Below, piece by piece: positions 1 to 9,371 of a stretch of 64,000 nt of DNA. This DNA is from Myxococcales bacterium. GTDB taxonomy: Bacteria; Myxococcota_A; Polyangia; Polyangiales; Ga0077539. How positions within the stretch are numbered: the first letter of the stretch is position 1; every line of letters starts with the position of its first letter. Made by a program: the position numbers and the translations under genes. Under the pieces are notes generated by a model. It ran no database searches. It had not been told where the DNA came from and saw nothing but the letters and a program-made list of their open reading frames with translations. The stretch spans positions 124,001 to 188,000 of the forward strand of contig JAEUKH010000050.1 in the NCBI GenBank assembly GCA_016792845.1, given 5' to 3'.

Positions 1-2352
1 GCCGTCGAGGAACTTCTTCAGCGTCGCGAAGGTGGCGAAATAGTGTTCAATGAACTGCGCCGCCTCGTCGCGGGTGATGCCGAGCTGCCGCGCCAGCGCG
101 GAGTCGCCCTGGCCGTAGATCACCGCGAAATTCACGGTCTTGGCGCGGGCCCGCATGTCTTTGGTGACGGCGTCGCGGGTGACCTTGAAGACCTCCATCG
201 CGGTGCGCGCGTGGACGTCTTCGTTCTTCGCGAAGGCGTCGACGAGGATGGGGTCGCCCGAGAGGTGGGCCAGCACCCTGAGCTCGATCTGCGAATAGTC
301 AGCCGAGAGGATGGTGGTGCCAGGCGGCGCGATAAAGGCTTTACGGATCTCGCGCCCGAGGGGGGTGCGAATGGGGATGTTTTGAAGGTTCGGGTTGCTC
401 GATGAGATGCGCCCGGTGGCCGCGACGGCCTGGTTGTAGCTCGTATGAACGCGGCCCTGTTTGTCGCAGAGGAGCGGGAGCGCGTCGAGGTAGGTGCCCT
501 GGAGCTTCACAAGCGAGCGCGCCTCAAGGATTTTACGCGGGAGCGGGTGCTGCTCGGCCAGCTCTTCGAGCACCTCGGCGTCGGTGCTGCGCGAGGTCTT
601 GGTGCGCTTCAACACCGGGAGCTTGAGGTCATCGAACAAGATGGTCTCGAGCTGCCGCGGTGAGTTGATGTTGAAGCTCTTGCCCACCAGGTCGTGACAC
701 TCCTTTTCGAGCCGCGCGACCTCGACCGAGACTTGCTTTGAGAGCTGCTTGAGGAGCTGAGCGTCGAGGAGCACACCATGCTCTTCCATCCGGCCGAGGA
801 CGTGGGCGAGGGGCAGCTCGACCTCGTTCATGAGCTTTGAGAGCCCTTCGGACTCGACGCGAGGGCGGAGGCGCTCGGCGATGCGGGTGACCACCTCGGC
901 GTCTTCGGCGGCGTACCGGGTCGCGGTGGCGATGTCGACCTGATCAAACGTGATCTGCTTCTTGCCGGTGCCGGTCACCGTGGCATACGCGAGCATCTCG
1001 TATCCGAGCTCGACCTTGCTGATCTCATCGAGCTTGTGGGCGTGCTTCTCGGGGTCGAGGAGGTAGCTCGCGAGCATGGTGTCGAACTCGTACCCTGAGA
1101 CCTCAAGCCCGGCGCGGCGCAAGATGATGTCATCAAACTTGATGTTCTGACCGAGCTTGCTCACCGCGGGGTCGGCGAAGAGCGGCTTGAGCCGCTCGAT
1201 CACCGCGGCCCGGGGGAGCTGTTTGGGGTCGGTCAAGACCTTGTGCCCGAGGGGGATGTACACCCCGTGGAAGCCCTTCCATGAGAGTGAGATGCCGACG
1301 AGCTCGACGGCGGTGGTGTCGAGGCCGGTGGTCTCGGTGTCGACGGCGAAGGCCCCCGCGGCGCGACACGCTGCGATGGCCGCGTCGAGGGCCTCAACGG
1401 TCAAGACGGTCTCATAGACCGCGGCCTGCACCTGCGGCTGCACCTGGGCGGCCTGGGCCGCATCGAGCTGCGCCGCGAGCTTGTTGAACTCGAGCTCCAT
1501 CAAGAGCGTCTTGATCTTCGCAACATCCCACCCGCCATAGCGGAGGGCCTCTACATTGAAATCAAGCGGCGCGTTCTCATCGAGGCCCACGAGCTCGTAG
1601 GAGAGCCGGGCGTCGGCCTCGTGCTGCTTGAGGTTGTCTTGTACCTTGGTGATCTTGCCCGTCAATTTGGCGAGGCTCTGGTACACCCCGTCGAGGCTGC
1701 CGTGCTCGGTGAGGAGCTTCGCGGCGGTCTTCTCGCCGACGTGGGGTACGCCGGGCACGTTGTCAGAAGAGTCGCCCATCAGTGCGAGGAGGTCGCGGAC
1801 GCGCTCGGGCGCGACGCCCCATTTCTCGATGACCTCGTCGCGGCCGTAGACCTTCTGGCGCATGGCGTCCCACACGATGACGTCGTCAGCGACGAGCTGA
1901 AGGAGGTCTTTGTCGCCCGAGGCGACGACGGTCTTCAAACCGTGGGCGCGGGCTTCTTTTACGCAGGCCGCGAGGAGGTCGTCGGCCTCGAAGCCATCGT
2001 GCTGCAACACGGGGATGGCGAAGGCCTCTGCGACCTCGCGGCACCGCTTCATTTGTTGCATGAGGTCGGGGGGCGCGGGCGGGCGGTTGGCTTTGTACTC
2101 TGCGTAGACCTTGTGCCGAAAGGTGTCGGTGGTTGAGTCCATCGCGACGGCGAGGTACCGGGGCCGCTGGGCGCGCACGAGGGCCAGGAGCATGTTGGTG
2201 ACGCCCATGGTCGCGTGGGTGGGCTCGCCCTTGCTGTTCGAGAGCGGCGGTACGCCGTGGTACGCACGAAAGACGTATCCTGAGAGGTCGAGCACGTAGA
2301 GCGTGCGGTCGTCGCCGGGCGGGGGGAGCGTGGTGGCCATAACGTCGGCCAT
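1..2352 (-). CDS. polA: DNA polymerase I (3' end beyond left edge)
   Basis: DNA repair and Okazaki-fragment processing polymerase; 784 codons are visible and the end of the polymerase domain lies off the left edge. The minus-strand translation starts MADVMATTLPPPGDDRTLYV. In order it shows a 5'-3' exonuclease domain (about 1-300, with DLSGYVFRAYHG and MGDSSDNVPGV), a 3'-5' proofreading domain (about 320-490, with the intact active-site motif AVDTETTGL) and the start of the polymerase domain, with motif A (ADYSQIELR, near base 295) and motif B (RAKTVNFAVIYGQG, near base 140). The start at 2352 is preferred over the in-frame ATG at 2340 because an AGGGG stretch lies about 8 bases upstream. It is divergent from the TolC-like gene, 69 bases away. 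The proofreading Asp and Glu are kept, unlike in polymerases that have lost this activity. Identification is secure; only the start codon is uncertain. Confidence 0.97.
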   Translation of the reverse strand, partial: MADVMATTLPPPGDDRTLYVLDLSGYVFRAYHGVPPLSNSKGEPTHATMGVTNMLLALVRAQRPRYLAVAMDSTTDTFRHKVYAEYKANRPPAPPDLMQQMKRCREVAEAFAIPVLQHDGFEADDLLAACVKEARAHGLKTVVASGDKDLLQLVADDVIVWDAMRQKVYGRDEVIEKWGVAPERVRDLLALMGDSSDNVPGVPHVGEKTAAKLLTEHGSLDGVYQSLAKLTGKITKVQDNLKQHEADARLSYELVGLDENAPLDFNVEALRYGGWDVAKIKTLLMELEFNKLAAQLDAAQAAQVQPQVQAAVYETVLTVEALDAAIAACRAAGAFAVDTETTGLDTTAVELVGISLSWKGFHGVYIPLGHKVLTDPKQLPRAAVIERLKPLFADPAVSKLGQNIKFDDIILRRAGLEVSGYEFDTMLASYLLDPEKHAHKLDEISKVELGYEMLAYATVTGTGKKQITFDQVDIATATRYAAEDAEVVTRIAERLRPRVESEGLSKLMNEVELPLAHVLGRMEEHGVLLDAQLLKQLSKQVSVEVARLEKECHDLVGKSFNINSPRQLETILFDDLKLPVLKRTKTSRSTDAEVLEELAEQHPLPRKILEARSLVKLQGTYLDALPLLCDKQGRVHTSYNQAVAATGRISSSNPNLQNIPIRTPLGREIRKAFIAPPGTTILSADYSQIELRVLAHLSGDPILVDAFAKNEDVHARTAMEVFKVTRDAVTKDMRARAKTVNFAVIYGQGDSALARQLGITRDEAAQFIEHYFATFATLKKFLDG

Positions 2353-2421
2353 GGGCCATGCCCCTGATCTTGAGCGAAGTCCAGTAAGGGAACAAAGTGT
2401 GCTAGAGGGCGTCGCGAAGAC

Positions 2422-4005
2422 GTGCGACCCCGATGGATGATGGGGGCCTTTGGCCTCTTTGCGGTGGCGGTGACGGTGAGCTTTCAAGTGAAGGCTGACC
2501 CGCCGGCTGCCCGTGTGGTGCTCTCGTTGCGCGAGGCGCAGCTTCGGGCCGAGCGCGCGTCGCCCGGGGTCGAGGCGGCGCGACACCGCGTGCTCGCGGC
2601 CCGGGCCCAACTCGACGAGGCCTGGCGGGCGCCGTTCAGCACCGTGAGCGTGACGGGGTTTCTCTCGCTCTCGCCCACGGCCCGTGGCAACCCGACCTAC
2701 TCGCCCGACGCGTTCGGGCAGAACCCATTCGACAACGGTCTCGGCGTGATCGGGCGGCTGTCGGTCGAGACGGCGATCCCGATTTCACCGTGGACGCACC
2801 TTCGGCTCGGCGAGGTGCGCGACGCGGCGCGGGCCAACATTCGCGCCAGCGAGGCTGAGGTTCGCAAGGCCCGCCTTGAGTTGCTGCACACGGTGCGTCG
2901 CGCGTACTTCGGGCTCCAGTTCGCGCGCGATGTTCTTTATCTCTTGAACCGCTCACGGGGCTGGCTCGAACAGGCTGACCAGCAGCTGCAATCACAGCAA
3001 GGTGACGGCGGCGCTTCATCGCTCAACGATGCCCGACAATTGCGGATGTACCGCGAAGAGGTCAGGGCCCGCACCGCGCAGATGCGCCAGGCCGAGCATG
3101 TCGCGTCGGCGACCCTCGGGTGGCTGAGCGACACCGAGGGGGCCGACGTGCCCGAGGCGCCGCTCTGCGTGTACGAGGGCGAAATTGGCCCGTTGGTCAC
3201 CTATCTCACCCGGGCGCGGTTGAACCGCCCCGAGGTCGAACAGCTCCGGCAAGGGCTCGCTGCGCGGCGTGCCGCGGTGGCCATTCAGCAATGGGCCTAC
3301 CTGCCCGATGTGGGCCTGGGGCTCAGCGCCTCGTTCGCGACGGCGTCGACCATCACGCAGCAGACAAACCCCTTCGCCGCGAACAACAACAACTTCGCCT
3401 TCTGGGGCGCGGGGCTCGTCTTACGGTGGAATCTTGACGCGCTGACCAACCACGCGCGGGTCTCGCGTCTGCGCGAAGAGCTCGCGATGACCGAGGCGCA
3501 AGAGCGGCTGGCCCTCGGGGCCATCGCCATCGACGTCACCAACGTGTACGAGCAGGTGGTCGCCGCCCAGGAGCGCGAGGCGGCCTACAACAGCGCAGAG
3601 CGCGACGGTTCTGCGTGGTTCACCTCGGTGTTTACTTCGTACCAGTCGGGGGTCGGCGAGGCCTCGACTTTAATTACTCCGTTGAGAGAGTATCTTCAGG
3701 CGCGGTTCAATCATTTGCAGGCGACGCACGACCTCGCGGTGGCCCGCTCGCAGCTCGCGATGGTGACAGGCGTGTCAGAGATGGAGGGCACCGCCGCGGG
3801 TGACTGCGTCGTGAGCCCTGTGGCACCGGCGCCGGAGCCCGACGCGGGGGCGCCGCCGAGCGGCGAAGAAGACGAGATTGAGCGCCTCTTGCGCGAATCG
3901 GCGCAAGAGGCTGGCGACGCCGGGGTGGCCACTCAAGACGCCACTGGCGATTCGGCGCGGCGATTGAATGATGCCGGGGGCGCCCCTCGTCGAGGCGGCC
4001 GCTGA
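2422..4005 (+). CDS. TolC-family outer-membrane efflux protein
   Basis: Predicted outer-membrane channel subunit of the TolC/OEP family (527 aa), forming the exit duct of a tripartite exporter. It starts with GTG, and a hydrophobic signal peptide (residues about 6-25, MMGAFGLFAVAVTVSF) precedes the mature part. Two internally related helical halves are visible (about 35-230 and 255-470), with helices such as LRLGEVRDAARANIRASEAE and a second half containing TSYQSGVGEASTLITPLREY. The last 60 residues form an unusual acidic and Ala/Gly-rich tail after the usual end of the fold (from about residue 465: PAPEPDAGAPPSGEEDEIER). It is followed after 15 bases by an MlaC-like periplasmic gene, and the two are likely co-transcribed. 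No inner-membrane pump or adaptor gene is nearby, so the substrate is unknown. Confidence 0.85.
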   Translation: MRPRWMMGAFGLFAVAVTVSFQVKADPPAARVVLSLREAQLRAERASPGVEAARHRVLAARAQLDEAWRAPFSTVSVTGFLSLSPTARGNPTYSPDAFGQNPFDNGLGVIGRLSVETAIPISPWTHLRLGEVRDAARANIRASEAEVRKARLELLHTVRRAYFGLQFARDVLYLLNRSRGWLEQADQQLQSQQGDGGASSLNDARQLRMYREEVRARTAQMRQAEHVASATLGWLSDTEGADVPEAPLCVYEGEIGPLVTYLTRARLNRPEVEQLRQGLAARRAAVAIQQWAYLPDVGLGLSASFATASTITQQTNPFAANNNNFAFWGAGLVLRWNLDALTNHARVSRLREELAMTEAQERLALGAIAIDVTNVYEQVVAAQEREAAYNSAERDGSAWFTSVFTSYQSGVGEASTLITPLREYLQARFNHLQATHDLAVARSQLAMVTGVSEMEGTAAGDCVVSPVAPAPEPDAGAPPSGEEDEIERLLRESAQEAGDAGVATQDATGDSARRLNDAGGAPRRGGR

Positions 4006-4020
4006 ACGAGGTAGAGACGA

Positions 4021-4647
4021 ATGAAGCAACGTGCACGATGGGCAGTGGTGGTGGGTGCGCTCACGGTGTTGGCCGTTTCATCGGTGGCGTCGGCTCAGAG
4101 TCAAGATCCGCGGCAGTGGGTGGTGACGCGGTACGAGGCGGTGCAGCGGGTGTTGCGTCAGCCGGGGGCGCCGGGCAGCCCTGAGGCCACGGCGCGCAAC
4201 GCGCAGGCGTCGCGGCTCCTCAACGGGATGATCGACGTCGAAGCATTGGGTCGTCGCGCGCTAGACACGCAATGGGAGGGGCGCAGCGCCGAAGAGCGGC
4301 AAGAGTTTGTTGGGCTCTTGCGACAGCTCATCGAGCGCAGCTACCGGCAGCACCTCGATCAGACGTTGAATTACAACATCACCTATGTGATGGGCGATCG
4401 CGACGACGCGGCGGGCACCGCGACGGTGCGCTCGACGGCCCGTTCGCGGAGCGATGCCCGGGCGGCGGCGGTCAACATTGAATACCGCATGCAGCGCCGC
4501 ACCAACGGGTGGATGGTGTACGACATCGTCACCAACGGGAGCTCGCTGGTCGAGACGTACCGCGAATCGTACACGCGGATCGTGCGAGAGCGCGGCTTCG
4601 CGGAGCTTCTGCGCCGACTTCGGCAGCGCGTTGCGGCATCGACTTGA
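4021..4647 (+). CDS. MlaC/Ttg2D-family periplasmic protein
   Basis: A 208-residue exported protein of the MlaC (Tol-tol 2) family, which carries phospholipids across the periplasm for the Mla ABC system. The signal peptide is MKQRARWAVVVGALTVLAVS with likely cleavage after SVASA. Family features seen are the early helix VTRYEAVQRVLRQPG, the segment IDVEALGRRALDTQWEGRS, the central LLRQLIERSYRQHLDQT and the strand NGWMVYDIVTNGSSLVETYR, all in the expected order. A good ribosome-binding stretch (GAGGTAGAGA) lies just before the start. The partner genes mlaFEDB are not in the window; the neighbours are a TolC-like channel upstream and a VIT/FHA protein 34 bases downstream. A role in lipid or efflux trafficking with the TolC-like protein is inference. 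Confidence 0.8.
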   Translation: MKQRARWAVVVGALTVLAVSSVASAQSQDPRQWVVTRYEAVQRVLRQPGAPGSPEATARNAQASRLLNGMIDVEALGRRALDTQWEGRSAEERQEFVGLLRQLIERSYRQHLDQTLNYNITYVMGDRDDAAGTATVRSTARSRSDARAAAVNIEYRMQRRTNGWMVYDIVTNGSSLVETYRESYTRIVRERGFAELLRRLRQRVAAST

Positions 4648-4681
4648 GAATGGCTGAGAGTGTGCCACCCTCCGGGGCTCT

Positions 4682-7600
4682 ATGCGTGAAGCTGGGGCTC
4701 GCAGGGTAGGGTTGGGCGAGGCTGAGGTCTCGCAGGGGTCGCTCACCACCGCCGAGGGCCGGTCGCTGCCGTTGCAGCGTACGGAGGTTCAGGCGACGGT
4801 CACCGGGCCCATCGCCGATGTGGTGGTGCGGCAGCGCTTCTTCAATGACAGTGCGAAGCCGATTGAGGCTGTGTACGCCTTCCCTCTCCCTGAAGAGGCG
4901 AGCGTGTACGCGCTTCGGTTTCGCATCGGCGCGCGTGTGGTCGACGGGGTCGTGAAGTCGAAGCAAGAGGCGCGTCGTGTGTATGAGCGCGCCGTTTCCG
5001 AGGGCCGCGCGGCGACGTTGGTCGAAGAAGACAAGCCAGAGGTCTTCACCCTCTCGGTCGCCAACATCGCGCCTTTGACGGAGATCGAGGTTGAGCTTCG
5101 GTATCAAGACCTCCTCGCCTACGACGACGGCCTTTGGCGGCTGCGGTATCCGATGGTGGCGCCTGGTCGGTATGTGCCTTCGGCGCAGGGGCCCCGGCGA
5201 CGCGACCCGAACCGCGCGGGCGATGTTGAGCTCCGCGTCACCTTCCCTTCAGAGACGCCGGTTTCAGAGGTTCATTGCGAGTCACATCTTGTGTTGACCC
5301 GCGAGGTCGAGGGTGACCTGGTGGTCGCGCTCGATGCCAACGGGCCGATGGCCAATCGCGATTTCTCACTCGTGTGGCGTGCGGCCGAATCGGGGGTGCG
5401 CCCTTGGTTGCATCTCGCGCGAGCGCCCGAAGCGGCGGGCACGTTTCTTCTCACGTTGACGCCGTCGGCGCCTGAGAAGAGCACCGAGCAGGCGGGCGGG
5501 GCGGGCGATCTCAAGGCCCTGCGCTGCGGCAACTGCGGCGGGGTGGTGAGCGACCTCGGGCGCATTCGTGAGATTCCGGGCTTGGGGCCGGTGTTTCCGT
5601 GCGCGTATTGCGGTGCGGTGTTGAGCCCTGGCACCGATGTGGTGACGCGTGTGACGCGGCTCCGTGACGTGCTGGTGTTGGTCGATCGGTCGGCCTCGAT
5701 GCGGGCGGCGCACGCCACGGTTGAGCGCGCCGTGAGCGCGTTGTTGCATGGCCTGGGTGCGGGCGATCGCGTCGAGCTCTGTGCGTTCGATCATGAGCTG
5801 AAGTTCTACTCAGGTGAGAAGCCTGGGTTTACGGTGTTGTCACCCGAGTATGTCCGTGACGGGCTTGGGTGGTTGCAGCGGCACAGCGCCCGCGGCGGCT
5901 CTGACCTCGAGAACGCGCTGGGGGTGAGCGCGGCGCTGCCCGCGACGCCGGGGCGAACCCGCGTGGTGGTGCTGCTCAGCGATGGCCGGGTCGGCAACGA
6001 GGGTCGCCTCTTTCGACGGCTGAGGTCGCTCCTCGGGGCCGAGGCGCATTTGTTTGCGATGGGCGTCGGCGACATCGTGGATGCGCGCATCCTGCGTAAG
6101 CTCGCGCGGCTCGGGGGCGGCGCCTTCGAGAGCGTCTCAAGCGAAATGAACCTCGATGAGACCGTCAAGCGCTTCGCGCGCAAGGTGAGGGCGGCGGGGC
6201 CTGTGCTGACCGACCTCAAGCTCTGGTGGGAGGGCGCCGACATGGGCGAGCTCGAACCGAGCGTAATGCCCGTGCTGTACGGCGGCGAGGCCCTCAGGGT
6301 GCTCGGGCAGTTCAAGGGTGTTGGCCCGACGACCCTGGTGCTGACCGGGCTCACCGACGGCGGTAAGGCCTTTCGACAAGAGTTGCAGGTGAACCTGCCC
6401 GCGCAGACGCAGCAGGCTCCGGGGTTGCCGCGGGCCTGGGCCCGTCGCAGGGTCGCGCGGCTCGCGGAGTCGGCCGTTGAAGACGCTTCGGGCGAGGGGC
6501 AGGCGCTGGCCCTGCGCTTCAACCTCGTCAGCCGGTGGACTTCGCTGGTGGCTGAAGACCAGGTGGTCTCGGTCAAGCCTGTGCGGGGTCGGGTCGGGGT
6601 GCTCAGGGTCGTCGGCGGGGCGTCTCACCGACTTGAGCATCAGCCCAAGACCCTCGGGCGCGGTCAACAGGCAGACATCGTCTTCTCGTCAATCGCCGTG
6701 AGCCGACAACACGCCGAGGTCGTGTTCGAAGAGGGCGCCCATGTGATTCAAGACATGGGCTCGACGAGCGGGTTTATGGTCAACCGAGAGCCGGTCAAGC
6801 GGCGGGCGCTCTGCGACGGCGATGAGATTCAGATCGGTGACGTGACGCTCGTCTACGAGCACTTGCATGAGAGCGCCCCGGGGGCGTGGTTTGAATACAA
6901 CCCGATCGTGCGCGCTGAGGAGCCCGAGCGCGTCGAGGCGCTTGAGGCCGCGGCGCTGCCCGCGACCGGCGCAGGCTTCGCAGCAGACGGAGAAATGAGC
7001 GCGGGCGCGATGCTCGAAGATGAAGCCCTCGCCATGCCCGCGCCCGGCCCCGCGAAGGGGCGAGGCCATTCCGCGGCCGCTCCGTCGTTCGCGCGCGAGG
7101 TCGACCTCTCTGACGATGATGACGAAATGGCCGCGCCGCATTTCACCGGCGCAGGGGTCGACCGTCGGGCCGCGGTGTTCACGTCGGCAGCGCCTCGTGC
7201 GCCTGCGCCCATGATGCGCGCGTCTCCTCCCGACTTTGGCGCGGCGCCGGTGTCGATGGCCGCTCCGTTGGCCGCTCCGATGGCGCCAGGGGGTGCGCCA
7301 GGGGGGGCGCCTGAGGGAGCGTTCGGAGGCGCGCCAGGAGGCCCGCCGCTGGGTGGGAAGCGCGGCGGGGGTGGGGTCGTCGGCTGGTTTCGGAGCATGC
7401 TCGGGAGCGAAGACGCGCCGCCTCCGCCGCCGCCTCCTTCGCCGCCGGTGGCGCTGTCAGAGATGCCCCGGCCGGTGCCTGCGATGCCGCCGCCCGTGTC
7501 GCCGCCGGTGCCCAAACTGGCCTCATTCGAGGTCGAGCCCTTCTCTCCCGCAGGGGCACCGTCGTCTGCGGGGCCTGTGCCGCAAGGGCAAGCGTCGTCG

Positions 7601-8539
7601 TCGCCGAGCGATTTGCTTCGGGGCCGCGGCTCGGTCGGCTATTCGGCGAGCGAGCTGCAATGGCTCTCGACCTCGATGCGCGGCGAGCTCGACCTGGTGT
7701 TTCTCGTCGACGCGACGGGCAGCATGGGGGCCTACATCGCCGAGGTGAAGCGTCACCTTCTCGCGCTCTTGAGCGCGTTGCAGGCCTCGCCGCTCTGCAA
7801 GAGCCTTCGGGTCGGGGTGGTCTCGTATCGCGATCACCCCCCGCAAGAGTTCAGCTACGTGACCCGGGTGACGGCCTTGGGTGACGACTTCGCCGTGTTG
7901 GAGCGCGCCGTGACGGCTCTCGCGGCCTCGGGCGGGGGCGACGGCCCTGAGGCGGTCACCGACGGGCTCTTCGAGCTGGTGAAATGCGACTGGCGCCCCC
8001 ACGCCGCGAAGGCTGTGGTCTGGTTCGGAGACGCGCCTCCGCACGGCGTCGAGCCGAGCGGCGACGGCTTCGGCAGCGAAGACCCAAGCGGCCGTCACTG
8101 GTTCACCCAGGCTGAGAGCTGCCTCGAAATGGGCATCGCGGTGTACGCCATCGGGTGCCTGCCCGGGCTGCGCGGCTTCAAGGGCGCAGAGGCCGTGTTT
8201 CGCACGGTGGCGCGGGCGACCGGGGGTATGTACCTCCCGCTGCGCGAGGCTCAGCTGTTGGTGCCGTTGATGTGCGGGGCCGCCGAGACGACCCTCGACG
8301 GGCAGCGCATCGACGCCCATGTGCTGCGCGTCAAGAACGCACACCAGAGCGCGCTTCAAGGCGTCGGTCGCGACGAGCGGGCGGCCTGGTTGACCGAGCT
8401 CCTCACCCGCGAGGGGGTGCAGGCGCGCGATTTGATGTACGAAGAGTCGCGGCCTGCTGAGTATTCAATGCAGTTTCGCCCGCTCACCGAAGACGACGTG
8501 CTCGGCGCGCTCGATCGGCTTCAGCTGATGGGGCTCTGA
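4682..8539 (+). CDS. VIT / vWA / FHA / vWA multidomain protein
   Basis: A 1285-residue protein with an unusual domain chain. An N-terminal VIT domain (about 20-150; VRQRFFNDSAKPIEAVYAFP, SKQEARRVYERAVSEGRAA) is followed by a linker with two CxxC pairs (CGNC at about 280, CAYC at about 304) that could bind zinc. A first von Willebrand A domain (about 325-500) has MIDAS motif DRSAS. An FHA domain (about 636-735; LGRGQQADIVFSS, VSRQHAEV, DMGSTSGFMVN) would read phosphothreonine. A long Pro/Ala/Gly-rich segment (about 770-985, including runs of Pro near 915) leads to a second vWA domain (about 1003-1200) with MIDAS motif DATGS. No signal peptide or membrane segment is evident, so it may be cytoplasmic, which also fits the FHA domain. 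It is the third gene of the TolC/MlaC-like run. Function is unknown; a metal-ion-dependent scaffold regulated by Ser/Thr kinases is inferred. Confidence 0.85.
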   Translation: MREAGARRVGLGEAEVSQGSLTTAEGRSLPLQRTEVQATVTGPIADVVVRQRFFNDSAKPIEAVYAFPLPEEASVYALRFRIGARVVDGVVKSKQEARRVYERAVSEGRAATLVEEDKPEVFTLSVANIAPLTEIEVELRYQDLLAYDDGLWRLRYPMVAPGRYVPSAQGPRRRDPNRAGDVELRVTFPSETPVSEVHCESHLVLTREVEGDLVVALDANGPMANRDFSLVWRAAESGVRPWLHLARAPEAAGTFLLTLTPSAPEKSTEQAGGAGDLKALRCGNCGGVVSDLGRIREIPGLGPVFPCAYCGAVLSPGTDVVTRVTRLRDVLVLVDRSASMRAAHATVERAVSALLHGLGAGDRVELCAFDHELKFYSGEKPGFTVLSPEYVRDGLGWLQRHSARGGSDLENALGVSAALPATPGRTRVVVLLSDGRVGNEGRLFRRLRSLLGAEAHLFAMGVGDIVDARILRKLARLGGGAFESVSSEMNLDETVKRFARKVRAAGPVLTDLKLWWEGADMGELEPSVMPVLYGGEALRVLGQFKGVGPTTLVLTGLTDGGKAFRQELQVNLPAQTQQAPGLPRAWARRRVARLAESAVEDASGEGQALALRFNLVSRWTSLVAEDQVVSVKPVRGRVGVLRVVGGASHRLEHQPKTLGRGQQADIVFSSIAVSRQHAEVVFEEGAHVIQDMGSTSGFMVNREPVKRRALCDGDEIQIGDVTLVYEHLHESAPGAWFEYNPIVRAEEPERVEALEAAALPATGAGFAADGEMSAGAMLEDEALAMPAPGPAKGRGHSAAAPSFAREVDLSDDDDEMAAPHFTGAGVDRRAAVFTSAAPRAPAPMMRASPPDFGAAPVSMAAPLAAPMAPGGAPGGAPEGAFGGAPGGPPLGGKRGGGGVVGWFRSMLGSEDAPPPPPPPSPPVALSEMPRPVPAMPPPVSPPVPKLASFEVEPFSPAGAPSSAGPVPQGQASSSPSDLLRGRGSVGYSASELQWLSTSMRGELDLVFLVDATGSMGAYIAEVKRHLLALLSALQASPLCKSLRVGVVSYRDHPPQEFSYVTRVTALGDDFAVLERAVTALAASGGGDGPEAVTDGLFELVKCDWRPHAAKAVVWFGDAPPHGVEPSGDGFGSEDPSGRHWFTQAESCLEMGIAVYAIGCLPGLRGFKGAEAVFRTVARATGGMYLPLREAQLLVPLMCGAAETTLDGQRIDAHVLRVKNAHQSALQGVGRDERAAWLTELLTREGVQARDLMYEESRPAEYSMQFRPLTEDDVLGALDRLQLMGL

Positions 8540-8550
8540 GCGGCGGTCGC

Positions 8551-9363
8551 TCAGGCGCTGTGCGCCTTCAAGGCGTTACGGTAGATCTGCGTGACCGACT
8601 GCATCACAAGATCGCGCGGACCTACCTTCATCAAGAATCGATTCAGCTTGTTGAGCAAGCCGGGCACCACGAGGCTCTCGCGGGCCAGCATGCCTTCGAG
8701 GGCGATGCGGGCGCACTGATCAACGTCCATGATGCCGAAATCGCCTTTTTTGTAGGCTCCGCCGAGTTGGTCGAGCATGGGCGTCGCGATGCCGCCCGGG
8801 GCGAAGACCGTGACGCTCACCGGGGTGTCGCGGAGCTCGTGCCCGAGGCACAGCCCGTAGCTGGTGACGAGGGCCTTGCTCGCGCCATAGAGCGCTTGCC
8901 ACGGGAGCGGGGCGGTGCCCGCGAGCGACGAGACCACCATGAGCGCGCCGCCCTCGGGGCGCTTCGCGAAGCGCCGGGCCATCTCGGTGAGCATCACCAC
9001 GGGCACGTTGACGTTGGTGGCCAGGAGGTTGAGCATCGCCGCGCTGGCGTGGGTGGTGCTCGGGCCGAAGAGGGTGACGCCGGCGTTGAAGATGGCCCCG
9101 GCGAGGGGGCGCGCGTCGCTGTCGATGCGCGAGAGCAGGGCCTCGGCTTCGGCGGGGTCGCTGAGGTCGGCGGCTTCGACCTCTGGGGTGATGTCGTGTG
9201 ATCGGAGCGAGGCCGCGAGGGCTTCGAGCTTGTCGCGACGACGCGCCACGAGCACCGGGTGAGCCCCGTAGACCGTTGCCAATTGACGGGCGAGCTCTTC
9301 GCCGAGCCCTGCCGATGCGCCGGTGACGAGCACCCGGCGATTGCGGAGATCGAGGTTGTTCAT
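8551..9363 (-). CDS. Short-chain dehydrogenase/reductase
   Basis: NAD(P)-dependent oxidoreductase of the classical SDR family (270 aa, normal length). It has the Rossmann glycine motif TGASAGLG (about residues 14-21), Asn of the NAG motif (AIFNAGVTLFG), catalytic Ser in VVSSLAGTAPL and the catalytic YxxxK in YGASKALVTSYG. The substrate cannot be told from sequence. It lies 8 bases downstream of deoC on the same strand, so the two are probably co-transcribed, but nothing links their chemistry. The C-terminal portion (GPRDLVMQSVTQIYRNALKA) resembles SDRs annotated as acting on lipids or unknown ketones; that is a weak hint only. Confidence 0.88.
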   Translation of the reverse strand: MNNLDLRNRRVLVTGASAGLGEELARQLATVYGAHPVLVARRRDKLEALAASLRSHDITPEVEAADLSDPAEAEALLSRIDSDARPLAGAIFNAGVTLFGPSTTHASAAMLNLLATNVNVPVVMLTEMARRFAKRPEGGALMVVSSLAGTAPLPWQALYGASKALVTSYGLCLGHELRDTPVSVTVFAPGGIATPMLDQLGGAYKKGDFGIMDVDQCARIALEGMLARESLVVPGLLNKLNRFLMKVGPRDLVMQSVTQIYRNALKAHSA

Positions 9364-9371
9364 AAATGAGT

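Noticed and set aside
1157..2107. Several short plus-strand frames under polA
   Set aside because: They are antisense to the continuous minus-strand polA frame, which matches family motifs along its whole length.
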